Positions 1 through 7,715 of a DNA stretch of 43,332 nucleotides are shown here, in pieces. Source of the DNA: Pseudomonadota bacterium (GTDB lineage: Bacteria > Pseudomonadota > Alphaproteobacteria > Caulobacterales > Caulobacteraceae); NCBI GenBank assembly GCA_023456105.1, contig JAEYAO010000086.1, forward strand, positions 1 to 43,332, given 5' to 3'. Position numbers and translations under genes: made by a program. Below the pieces are notes generated by a model, which saw only the letters and a list, made by a program, of their open reading frames with translations, had not been told where the DNA came from and did not search any database. Numbering within the stretch: the stretch's first letter is position 1; every line of letters starts with the position of its first letter.

Positions 1-8
1 CACCCCAA

Positions 9-38
9 CCCCTCTCCCGACGGGAGAGGGGCTTTTTT
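9..38 (+). terminator. Intrinsic terminator hairpin directly in front of rimM
   Basis: A perfect 10-bp stem (9-18 with 22-31), a three-base GAC loop and a run of six T (33-38) make a textbook intrinsic terminator. The T run touches the rimM ATG at 39. The 3' arm, GGGAGAGGGG, is also purine-rich and lies 7 bases before the ATG, so it can act as the ribosome binding site of rimM. It probably ends an upstream gene outside the window, or attenuates read-through into rimM. Confidence 0.75.
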
Positions 39-566
39 ATGCGCGACGACAGCAGACTGATCCTGGTTGGACAGGTGGCCGGGGGGTTCGGGGTCAAGGG
101 CGAGGTGCGGGTGACCGCCTTCACCGCCGATCCGCTGGCGCTGACCGACTATGGGCCGCTGCTGCGGGCGGACGGGTCGGTCGGGCTGACGCTGACGCAG
201 GCACGGCCGGACAAGAGCGGCGTGGTCGGGCGCGCCAAGGAGATCGCCACCAAGGAAGAAGCCGACGCCCTGCGCGGGCTGAAGCTGCACGTTCCGCGCG
301 ACCGTTTCCCGGAGCCCGAGGAAGACGAGTTCTACCTGGCGGACCTGCTGGGGATCGAGGCGCGCGACGCCGAGGGCAAGGCAATCGGCACGGTCAAGTC
401 GGTGCAGAACTTCGGCGCCGACGACATGCTGGAGATCGCCCCGGTCGAGGGCGGGCCGACCTGGTACCTGCCCTTCACCAAGGAGGCCGCGCCCGAGCTG
501 CATCTGGCGGACGGCTGGCTGCTGATCGTGCGCCCGACGGAGGTGGGCGAACGCGAACCGGACTGA
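39..566 (+). CDS. rimM: 16S rRNA processing protein RimM
   Basis: RimM is a cytoplasmic assembly factor for the 30S ribosomal subunit; it binds ribosomal protein S19 and helps mature the 3' head domain of 16S rRNA. The 175-residue length is normal. The N-terminal RimM domain carries the family motif GVKGEVRV at residues 18-25, and the C-terminal half (about 95-170) is a PRC-barrel with a DMLEI segment. The start at 39 is the only ATG that keeps the N-terminal motif intact. It directly follows a terminator hairpin whose 3' arm is the only visible ribosome binding site. The gene is not followed by trmD, its common partner, but by a convergent gene 4 bases downstream. Confidence 0.95.
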   Translation: MRDDSRLILVGQVAGGFGVKGEVRVTAFTADPLALTDYGPLLRADGSVGLTLTQARPDKSGVVGRAKEIATKEEADALRGLKLHVPRDRFPEPEEDEFYLADLLGIEARDAEGKAIGTVKSVQNFGADDMLEIAPVEGGPTWYLPFTKEAAPELHLADGWLLIVRPTEVGEREPD

Positions 567-570
567 CGGC

Positions 571-945
571 TCAGGCCAGGACGTAGCTGGCCAGCACCTT
601 TTGCACGTCGCCGATGTCGACGCCCCGTCCGAAGGTGCGGGTGAAGACCGCGCCGCCCGAGAGCGCCACCTTCAGCTCGGACTCCATGTCCAGCGTGCCG
701 GCGGTCTCGACGCTGAAGTGGCTGATCTTGGCGTAGGGGACCGAATGGTACTCGGTCTTCTTGCCGGTCACGCCCTGCTTGTCGACCAGCAGCAGCCGCT
801 TGTCGGTGAAGACGATCAGGTCGCGCACAAGCTTGTAGGCGTGCTCCACCCGCTCGCCGGGGATCAGAATGTGACCGAGTTCGGCGGTTGCTGTGGTGAC
901 GTCGAGAGTGTTGGCGTTGCCCATGAGGGCGTTCAGCAGGCTCAT
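571..945 (-). CDS. PH domain-containing protein (bacterial PH family)
   Basis: A 124-residue protein that fits the bacterial pleckstrin-homology family, whose role is poorly known. There is no signal peptide or membrane segment, so it should be cytoplasmic. Strand-rich segments with the pattern FTDKRLLLVDKQGVTGKKTEYHSVPYAKISHFSVE (here residues about 46-80) are the hallmark of this fold: a predicted beta sandwich with a basic loop followed by a SVPY strand. The start is supported by an AGGGAGA ribosome binding site 6-7 bases upstream on the minus strand. It converges on rimM with a gap of 4 bases. The function is unknown. Confidence 0.8.
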   Translation of the reverse strand: MSLLNALMGNANTLDVTTATAELGHILIPGERVEHAYKLVRDLIVFTDKRLLLVDKQGVTGKKTEYHSVPYAKISHFSVETAGTLDMESELKVALSGGAVFTRTFGRGVDIGDVQKVLASYVLA

Positions 946-1192
946 CGCGATCTCCCTGGTTTCATTGACCGTACCGCTTGAGGGACGTCCCCGTCACGCC
1001 TATCTTGATGGACGGCGGGTCATGCTGCGGTTCTCGAGGAAGACGACATATCCTCGCGGCCTTAATTCACTCGAAGGGAGCTGTCCCTGTCTGGGCTCGA
1101 GGGCCCGGGTATATGGCGCCCACCTGGTTATCCAGGCTCGAGAGGATTTAAACTGTTCTTTACGGCTCTCGCGGCGCCGCCACCCTTATTCC
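946..1192. other. 247-bp intergenic stretch without a recognised gene
   Basis: This stretch should hold the promoter of the leftward PH-domain gene. It contains a perfect palindrome GGGACGTCCC (982-991), an AT-rich TTTAAA near 1148-1153 and three CTCGAG hexamers. No coding frame, tRNA or convincing terminator was seen. Confidence 0.4.
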
Positions 1193-2077
1193 CTAGGACG
1201 CCAGGAAGCGCTGCACGGCGGCAAGAAACCGCTGCGGCTGGTCGCTCATCACCTGGTGCTCGGCGCCTTCAATGGGCTCGAACCGGGCGGGCGTGGGCAG
1301 ATTGTCGAAGCCCGAGCGGAACAGGGCCTCCAGCTTGCTGCGCGGGTTGTTTTCGTCGCGGCTCCAGCCGTAGGCCACGGTGACCGGGGCGGTGATCTCG
1401 CGCAGGCGGAGGCGCAAGTCGACGGTCATGACCTCATAGAGGCCCTGCGCCAGAATGCGACGGTCGCCGCCCTGAAGCCCCAGGCTGCCGAACACCATGT
1501 CGCCGGCCGCGCCCAGGTCGCCGCCAAAACCGCCGATCTGGCTGGTCAGGGCGGAGTCTCCGAACAGCATCAGCGCCTGATAGATGACCTGGGCGATCGG
1601 CTCGATCTGGGCCGAGGTGGCGCGGGCGTCCACCAGGGCGGGAAAGAAGGGGGCGGAATCGACCACCATCACCCGGCTGACGCCGTCGCGGGCGTCGGCG
1701 GCGACGCGCAGCGCGATCTGGCCGCCCATGGAGTGGCCGATCAGGGCCGGGCGGTTCAGCCGCTGTTCGGCCATGTAGCGGCGGATCTCGTTGGCGACCG
1801 GCCCTTCGATCCCGCCCTCGACATTGCCGGCGATGGCGGTGTCGCCAAAGCCCCGCACGGTGACGAGGTGCAGGCGGTAGTTGTCGTCCAGCCGGTTCAC
1901 CGCCGGTCCCCAGGCGGTGGCGGTGGAGCCGAGGCCCGGGATCAGGATCACGTCCGGCCCGCGCCCCCGGGTCTCCACGATGATGCGGTCGGACCGGAAC
2001 GCCCCTTGCGCAAGCGCGGGCGAGGCCATGGCCACGAAGGCCAGCAGAAGAAGCAGGATACGACGCATGATCCGCAC
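1193..2077 (-). CDS. Secreted alpha/beta-fold hydrolase
   Basis: A 294-residue alpha/beta hydrolase. An N-terminal signal peptide (basic MRIMRR, a leucine-rich core, cleavage likely after ASPALA near residue 23) sends it to the periplasm. The nucleophile elbow GHSMGG puts the catalytic Ser at 116, the oxyanion loop IPGLGS is at about 46-51, a likely acid Asp is near 241, and the catalytic His is at about 274 in GAEHQVM. The substrate cannot be read from the sequence; esterase or lactonase activity is plausible. A second ATG three codons in (2068) is an alternative start. It is transcribed divergently from the oxidoreductase at 2177. Confidence 0.85.
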   Translation of the reverse strand: MRIMRRILLLLLAFVAMASPALAQGAFRSDRIIVETRGRGPDVILIPGLGSTATAWGPAVNRLDDNYRLHLVTVRGFGDTAIAGNVEGGIEGPVANEIRRYMAEQRLNRPALIGHSMGGQIALRVAADARDGVSRVMVVDSAPFFPALVDARATSAQIEPIAQVIYQALMLFGDSALTSQIGGFGGDLGAAGDMVFGSLGLQGGDRRILAQGLYEVMTVDLRLRLREITAPVTVAYGWSRDENNPRSKLEALFRSGFDNLPTPARFEPIEGAEHQVMSDQPQRFLAAVQRFLAS

Positions 2078-2176
2078 CTAACGATGGATCGCGGCCTTTG
2101 GTTGTCGGATGCGCGGCGAGGCGGGAACGATGTGGAGGCGGCGGCCATTGGCTTTCGCAACCAGCCGGAGCATCCC

Positions 2177-3478
2177 ATGTCCGTTCAGCCGCCCGAAATC
2201 CCGCGCCTGTCGCGCCGCACCCTGTTCGTCGCCGGCTCGGTCGGCATGGGGGCGATGATCGCCCGTCCCGTGTTGGCGCAAAGCACAGGCGCAGAGCGGC
2301 CGCCGGAGATCGACATCGGCCGGGTCGAGAACGGCGAGGTCCGCTTCCCCGAATGGAAGGGCCCGAACGACGCCCCGTCTCGACCACTGCCCAAGCCGCA
2401 GCCGGATGAGCAGCGCGTCGGCTTCGCCATCGTGGGTCTGGGCCGGCTGTCGCTGGAGGAGCTGCTGCCGGCGTTCGGCGAGACGATGCGGGCCAAGGTC
2501 GTGGCGCTTGTGTCCGGGACGCCGGAGAAGGCGCAGGCCGTGGCGCAACAGTATGGCGTGTCGCCTGACGCCATCTATGGCTACGACGACTGGGACCGGA
2601 TCAAACAGGACGGCCGCATCCAGGCCGTCTATGTGGTCACGCCCAACGGCCTGCACCGGCGCGACGTGCTGGCCGCCGCCGGCGCGGGCAAGCATGTGCT
2701 CTGCGAAAAGCCGATGGCGAGGAACTCGCGCGAGGCCCGCGACATGATCGCGGCGTGCGAGCGGGCCAGCGTCAAGCTGATGATCGCCTACCGTTGCCAG
2801 TACGAACCCTACAACCGCCGGGCGCGGGAGCTCTATCGCTCGGGCGAGCACGGCGCGGGGCGACTGATCGAGGCGTCCAACAGCCAGGACCACGGCGATC
2901 CGGCGCAGTGGCGCAGCGACAAGGCGCTGGCGGGCGGCGGCTCGCTGCTGGACATCGGCCTCTATTGCCTGAACACCATCCGAGCCCTGACCGGCGAGGA
3001 GCCGGTGGAGGTGTTCGCCCGCATCGTGACCGACACGTCCGATCCGCGCTTCCGCGAGGTCGAGGACAATGTGGCCTGGACCATGCGCTTCCCGTCCGGG
3101 GTCATGGCCAACTGCTCATCCAGCTATTCGGCGCACAACTACAAGACCCTGCGCTACCAGAGCCAGAAGGCGTGGAACCGGGTGGACGACGCCTTCGCCT
3201 ACACGGGCCAGTCCATGACCATCTCGATGCGCGAAGGCGATGGAGCGGTCGAGAAGACGCCCAACATCCCGCACAAGAACCAGTTCGCGCTGGAGATCGA
3301 CCACTTCGCCCAGTGCATCCAGGAGAACCTCAAGCCCCATACGCCAGGCGAGGAGGGTCTGCAGGACCACCGCATCATGGAGGCCATCTACCGCTCGGCT
3401 GAGACGGGTCGCCCGGTGACGCTGGATCGCGTCGAGGGTCTGGACGTGTTCCGGGGACCGGAGCCGAAGGAAGGCTAG
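2177..3478 (+). CDS. Tat-exported Gfo/Idh/MocA oxidoreductase, glucose-fructose oxidoreductase type
   Basis: A 433-residue NAD(P)-dependent sugar oxidoreductase. The start at 2177 is chosen because it places a twin-arginine signal (SRRTLF, Arg 13-14) and a cleavage region ending near AQ (34-35) at the N-terminus; the open frame runs far upstream only as an antisense shadow of the hydrolase. The Rossmann motif GLGRLS lies at about 88-92 and the catalytic-site motif CEKPMA at about 176-181. Downstream, GGGSLLDIGLY and GEEGLQD closely follow the Zymomonas glucose-fructose oxidoreductase pattern, an enzyme that works in the periplasm with tightly bound NADP. The actual sugar is not known. Its stop overlaps the convergent mutM stop by 4 bases. 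Confidence 0.88.
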   Translation: MSVQPPEIPRLSRRTLFVAGSVGMGAMIARPVLAQSTGAERPPEIDIGRVENGEVRFPEWKGPNDAPSRPLPKPQPDEQRVGFAIVGLGRLSLEELLPAFGETMRAKVVALVSGTPEKAQAVAQQYGVSPDAIYGYDDWDRIKQDGRIQAVYVVTPNGLHRRDVLAAAGAGKHVLCEKPMARNSREARDMIAACERASVKLMIAYRCQYEPYNRRARELYRSGEHGAGRLIEASNSQDHGDPAQWRSDKALAGGGSLLDIGLYCLNTIRALTGEEPVEVFARIVTDTSDPRFREVEDNVAWTMRFPSGVMANCSSSYSAHNYKTLRYQSQKAWNRVDDAFAYTGQSMTISMREGDGAVEKTPNIPHKNQFALEIDHFAQCIQENLKPHTPGEEGLQDHRIMEAIYRSAETGRPVTLDRVEGLDVFRGPEPKEG

Positions 3479-4338
3479 CGCTTCTGGCAGGACGGGCAGA
3501 AGAAGGTGGAGCGGCCGCCCTGGACGATGCGGGCGACCAGCCCTGCGCAGTCGTCGCCCCGGCAGGGCTCGCCCTCGCGGCCGTAGACGTCGAAGCGATG
3601 CTGGAAATAACCCTGGCCGCCCTCGGCGTTGGCGAAGTCGCGAAGGGTGGAGCCGCCGGCCGCGATGGCGTCATCCAGGACGTTGCGGACCTCGATCGCC
3701 AACCGCTCCAGGCGCGGGCGCGAAACCTTGCCGGCGGCGACCGTGGGCGAGATGCGGGCGCGATAAAGGGCCTCGCAGACATAGATGTTGCCCAGGCCCG
3801 CCACGATCCTCTGGTCCAGCAGCGAGACCTTGATCGACTGCTTGCGACCGGCGAAGGCGGCGTGCAGGTGCGCGGCCGAAAAGCCGTTGCCCAGCGGCTC
3901 GGGGCCGAGAGCGGCGAACCACGGATGCGCCTCGACCTGATCGGTCGGCGCCAGCCCCATGAAGCCGAACCGACGCGCGTCCGCAAAGCCGATGCCGGTG
4001 GCCGAGCCGTCGCGGATCGCGCAGGCGCTGAAATGCTCGTGCTTGCCGGCGATGGGCGCGGGCTCCTCGAACTCGCCCAGCTGCATCCCATCCAGGGTGA
4101 AGCGGCCGGTCATGCCGAGGTGCGCGATCCAGGTCTCGCCCGTGGACAGCGGCAGGAGCAGGTATTTGGCGCGACGCTCGATGCGCTGGACCACCGCCCC
4201 TTCCAGCCGCTCGGCGAAGCGGTCTGGAAAGGGAAAGCGCAGGTCGGGACGGTTGATGCGGACGCGCGAAAGCCGCGCGCCCGCCAGCACCGGCTCAAGC
4301 CCGCGCCGGACCGTCTCGACCTCCGGAAGCTCGGGCAT
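3475..4338 (-). CDS. mutM: Formamidopyrimidine-DNA glycosylase (Fpg/MutM)
   Basis: MutM removes 8-oxoguanine and other oxidised purines from DNA and nicks the abasic site. The N-terminus MPELPEVETVRRGL supplies the catalytic Pro and Glu just after the initiator Met; a conserved Lys lies in the ERRAKYLLL segment near residue 57. The helix-two-turn-helix region with GLGNIY is present near 165-170. The C-terminal zinc finger is complete, with Cys pairs in PCRGDDC and FCPSC. The 287-residue length is slightly above the usual 270. It is last in a leftward group (MFS pump, M1 peptidase, mutM), 10 bases after the peptidase gene. Confidence 0.97.
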   Translation of the reverse strand: MPELPEVETVRRGLEPVLAGARLSRVRINRPDLRFPFPDRFAERLEGAVVQRIERRAKYLLLPLSTGETWIAHLGMTGRFTLDGMQLGEFEEPAPIAGKHEHFSACAIRDGSATGIGFADARRFGFMGLAPTDQVEAHPWFAALGPEPLGNGFSAAHLHAAFAGRKQSIKVSLLDQRIVAGLGNIYVCEALYRARISPTVAAGKVSRPRLERLAIEVRNVLDDAIAAGGSTLRDFANAEGGQGYFQHRFDVYGREGEPCRGDDCAGLVARIVQGGRSTFFCPSCQKR

Positions 4339-4348
4339 CCCTGAAGCC

Positions 4349-6313
4349 CTAGGACCGCCCGACCAGTTGATCCACCGAGCCGGTGGTGACCGGGTGATAG
4401 AGCGGCCGCGCCTGGGCGTAGATGCGCCGCGCCAGCGTCCGGCCCCAGTCGCCTTCGCCCCACAGGGTGGTGAACAGCGGCAGGACGAACTTGCGCCGAC
4501 CCTGTTCGGTCAGGAAGCGCTCCACCGTCGGCACGGCGGGCTGGTAGCGGTGCGCCATGGCGATCTGCAGCCAGGCGAAGGTCAGCTCAGCGTTGCCTTC
4601 ATTGGTCAGGTTCAGCGTGGACTGCAGGTCCGCCAGCTGCGCGGCCGTCAGCCAGTCGGCGTTGGCGCGCAGGCCCTCCGGCCGCCAGCCGAGGAAGCGC
4701 TGACGCTGCTGGGTGTTCCAGCCGCTCCAGGGGATGGCCGAGGCCGGTCCCTTGTCGCGGAAGAAGGCCACGGCCGCCGCATCCACCGGCGCGAACGCCG
4801 GCGATGTGGGGGCGACAGCGTTGGAGGGCAGGCCGGGTTGATAGATCCAGGCGTTCATCTGCAGCTGCTGCTCCAGCACCGGATCGTTGCGCGTCAGATG
4901 CTCGCGGATGTCGGCCAGGAACTGCTCGGTGGTCATCGGCCGGAAGGCGTTGCGGTCGAAATAGCCGGTCAGCCAGGCGTCGAAGCGCTCGCGGCCCACC
5001 ACGCGCTCGATGGTGCGCAGGAACAGGGCGCCCTTTTCGTAGGCGACGTCGGTCAGGCCGTCGTCAGGATCACGTCCCTGCAGCTCGATCTTCAGCCGGG
5101 TGTCGGCGGCGGGCAGGGTGGCCAGCGTCTCCTGCAGGCTGTCGTAGCCCAGCACCTGCTCCTGCATTGCACGGTCACGGCCGTAAACCGCCTCCATGAT
5201 GCGGTTCTCGAAATAGACGGTGAAGCCCTCGTTCAGCCAGAAGTCCGCCCAGGTGGCGTTGGTCACCAGATTGCCGGACCAGCTGTGCGCCAGCTCATGC
5301 GCGACCAGGCTGACCAGCGAGCGGTCGCCGGCGATGATGGTCGGGGTGGCGAAGGTCAGGCGCGGGTTCTCCATCCCGCCGAATGGGAAGGAGGGCGGCA
5401 GGACCAAGAGGTCGTAGCGGCCCCAGCGGTAGGGGCCGTAGAGCTTCTCGGCCGCGTCCACCATGGCGGCGGTGGGCTCCAGCTCATGGGCGCTGGCGGC
5501 CAGGCGGCCAGGCTCGGTCCAGACGCCGGTGCGCTCGTCCAGCGGCGCGAACGCCAGATCGCCCACGCCCAGCGCGATCAGATAGGGCGGGATCGGATTG
5601 GTCATGCGGAAGCGCCAGGCTTTCCGGCCGTCCGCCGCCGCCTCTCCGGCCTTGGTCAGCATTTCGGCGCTCATCACCACCGTGAGGTCGGCGGGCGCGG
5701 TGATGCGGGCGTCATAGGTCTGGCGAATGCCGGGGCTGTCCTGCGTCGGCACCCAGGTCCGGGTCAGGATCGCCTGGCCCTGGCTGAACAGATAGGGCTT
5801 CTGGCCCCCTGCCGTCTGCTGCGGGCTGAGCCACTGAAGTGCGGCGGCGTCCGGTCGCGTCGAATAGTCGATCACGATGCGCCGCGTCTCTCCGACCGAG
5901 AGGGCGGGCATGCGGATGGTCAGCGCCTGGCCCAGCACCGGATCGTTGGCGCCGGTCTGGTACTGCAACGGCTGGCCGGATGCGTCGGACACCGAACGGA
6001 TGTCCAAGTCGCGGATGTCGAGGATGATCTCGTTGGCGCCGGGAACGCCCTGGATGTCCAGCGCCGCCGTGCCCGACAGAGTCTTCGTTGCAAAGTCGGC
6101 CTGAAGGTCCAGCGCGACGTGGCGAACGCGCGCGATCTCGGGCCGAGCGTAGGAGTGGACGTCGCGCGCGTAGTCGACCGGCGCATTGGCGGAAGGCGGC
6201 AGGGGCGGCATGTCGGACCCTCCGGTGGTGGAGCAGGCGGAGAGGCCCAGGGCGGCGGCGAGAGCGAGAGCCGAGACCAGGCCGGCGCGAGTGCGGATCA
6301 TCGTAGAGGTCAT
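4349..6313 (-). CDS. M1 family metallopeptidase, lipoprotein (leukotriene A4 hydrolase/aminopeptidase type)
   Basis: A zinc aminopeptidase of 654 residues that should sit on the membrane facing the periplasm. A lipoprotein signal ends in LGLSAC with the lipidated Cys at about 27. The exopeptidase motif GGMEN lies at about 312-316, the zinc site HELAH at 339-343, and the third ligand Glu in NEGFTVYFE at about 362. The C-terminal half resembles the helical domain of leukotriene A4 hydrolase-type enzymes. The ATG at 6313 is chosen because it gives a compact lipoprotein signal; a TTG at 6361 and an ATG at 6301 are the alternatives. It lies 44 bases downstream of the MFS gene. Confidence 0.9.
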   Translation of the reverse strand: MTSTMIRTRAGLVSALALAAALGLSACSTTGGSDMPPLPPSANAPVDYARDVHSYARPEIARVRHVALDLQADFATKTLSGTAALDIQGVPGANEIILDIRDLDIRSVSDASGQPLQYQTGANDPVLGQALTIRMPALSVGETRRIVIDYSTRPDAAALQWLSPQQTAGGQKPYLFSQGQAILTRTWVPTQDSPGIRQTYDARITAPADLTVVMSAEMLTKAGEAAADGRKAWRFRMTNPIPPYLIALGVGDLAFAPLDERTGVWTEPGRLAASAHELEPTAAMVDAAEKLYGPYRWGRYDLLVLPPSFPFGGMENPRLTFATPTIIAGDRSLVSLVAHELAHSWSGNLVTNATWADFWLNEGFTVYFENRIMEAVYGRDRAMQEQVLGYDSLQETLATLPAADTRLKIELQGRDPDDGLTDVAYEKGALFLRTIERVVGRERFDAWLTGYFDRNAFRPMTTEQFLADIREHLTRNDPVLEQQLQMNAWIYQPGLPSNAVAPTSPAFAPVDAAAVAFFRDKGPASAIPWSGWNTQQRQRFLGWRPEGLRANADWLTAAQLADLQSTLNLTNEGNAELTFAWLQIAMAHRYQPAVPTVERFLTEQGRRKFVLPLFTTLWGEGDWGRTLARRIYAQARPLYHPVTTGSVDQLVGRS

Positions 6314-6357
6314 CCTGCTGTTTCGAGCACGGACAACGCCCCGGATGACCGCAAAGA

Positions 6358-7605
6358 TCAAGCCTTGGCCGGCGTTGCCGCGTGCTGGGCGCGGAACAGC
6401 TTGCCGCGCTCGGCGAACAGGACGCAGGTCAGTGCGACCAGACCAAAGCCGGTGAAGCCTAGGGTCATCGGGGCGACGGTGCCGTTGAACTGCTGACCTA
6501 CCGCAAAGCCCAGCAGCGAGCCGCCGATGGTGGAGATGAAGCCCTGGACCGACGAGGCCGTGCCGGCGATCTTGCCCATCGTCTCCATGGCCATCGAGCC
6601 GAAGTTGCCGGCGATCAGGCCGAAGCAGAACATGGTCAGGGTTTGCAAGATCGAGAAGGTCCAGATGGACTCATGGCCGCTCAGCGCCACCGCCGCGTGA
6701 ACCGCGGCCACGGAGGTGAAGCCGATCAGGGCCGTGTGCGAGATGCGACGCGAGCCGAGCTTCACCACCCACCGCGCATTCACCAGTGACGCGACCGCGA
6801 TGCCGCCGGCGATCAAGGCGAAAATGGCGGGAAACTGCGCCTCGGCCTCGAAGACGTCGGCGAAGATCTGCTGGGACGAATTGATGAAGCCGAACAGGGC
6901 GCCGGTGATGGCGGTCATGGCCAGGGTGTAACCGACGGCCGTGCGGTCGGTCAGGGCGACGCGGTAGGCCGACATGAGCCGGCGCGCCTGGATCGGCAGG
7001 CGATCCTCGGGTTTCAGCGTCTCGGGCAGGCGCAGCGCGGCCCAGACGATCAGGCAGACCCCGACCAGGCCGAGCCCTGCGAAAATCCAGCGCCAGGGGC
7101 CGACCAGCATGATCAGCTGACCTATCGACGGCGCCAGGATCGGCACGCCCAAAAACACCAGGAAGCTGAACGACATGACCCGCGCCATGGTGCGGCCTTC
7201 ATAGCGGTCGCGCACGATGGAGACGGCCAGCACGCGGGTGCAGGCGCTGCCTAGGCCCTGGCCGACGCGGGCGGCGATCAGGGTTTCGAAGCTGGGGGCC
7301 AGCGTCGCCAGCAGGCTGAACAGCACATAGATGCCCACCCCCGTCAGCAGCACGCGCTTTCGCCCGAACCGGTCGGCCAGCGGACCGTAGATCAGCTGTG
7401 CCCCGCCGAAGCCGAGAAGATAGGCGGTCACCACCCACTGCCGGGTGTTCTCGTTGGCGACGCCCAGGTCCTCTCCGATGTGCGGCAGGGCCGGCAGCAT
7501 GGAGTCGATGGCGAGCGCGTTCAGCGCCATCATCAGGGCGATAAGACAAACGAACTCGACGAAGCCGGGCTCGCGCCGGGCGGGGAGGGCGGCGGAAGCG
7601 GTCAT
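6358..7605 (-). CDS. Multidrug efflux MFS transporter, Bcr/CflA type
   Basis: An inner-membrane drug:proton antiporter of about 415 residues with twelve predicted membrane segments. The Bcr/CflA signature is clear: first helix with ALNALAIDSMLPALP, the loop 2-3 motif GPLADRFGRKRVL, and the helix 4-5 region with RVGQGLGSACTRVLAVSIVRD. The ATG at 7605 gives the usual short cytoplasmic N-terminus; ATGs at 7623 and 7665 would add 6 or 20 residues and cannot be excluded, as no strong ribosome binding site is seen. It is first in the leftward group with the M1 peptidase and mutM, and divergent from the AMP nucleosidase. The substrate is unknown. Confidence 0.9.
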   Translation of the reverse strand: MTASAALPARREPGFVEFVCLIALMMALNALAIDSMLPALPHIGEDLGVANENTRQWVVTAYLLGFGGAQLIYGPLADRFGRKRVLLTGVGIYVLFSLLATLAPSFETLIAARVGQGLGSACTRVLAVSIVRDRYEGRTMARVMSFSFLVFLGVPILAPSIGQLIMLVGPWRWIFAGLGLVGVCLIVWAALRLPETLKPEDRLPIQARRLMSAYRVALTDRTAVGYTLAMTAITGALFGFINSSQQIFADVFEAEAQFPAIFALIAGGIAVASLVNARWVVKLGSRRISHTALIGFTSVAAVHAAVALSGHESIWTFSILQTLTMFCFGLIAGNFGSMAMETMGKIAGTASSVQGFISTIGGSLLGFAVGQQFNGTVAPMTLGFTGFGLVALTCVLFAERGKLFRAQHAATPAKA

Positions 7606-7715
7606 GGGCGCCCGATGCGCCATGCGGCGGATGATCGCAACCGCCGGACTGTGACGATGCGTCATGCGGAACGCCGGCGTCTCGCCAAAGTCACGATCCT
7701 CGGCTAGAGGAGGTC

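Noticed and set aside
946..1192. Three CTCGAG hexamers as a repeat array
   Set aside because: The spacing is irregular and flanking sequence is not shared; the hexamer is likely by chance in GC-rich DNA.
893..2176. Long open frame extending upstream of the sugar oxidoreductase
   Set aside because: It is antisense to the clear alpha/beta hydrolase gene, and the Tat signal places the true start at 2177. High GC content leaves many antisense frames open.
3959..6496. 845-codon open frame on the plus strand
   Set aside because: It runs antisense across the M1 peptidase and mutM, whose motifs are complete; the translated sequence has low-complexity Gly/Arg/His composition and no domain.
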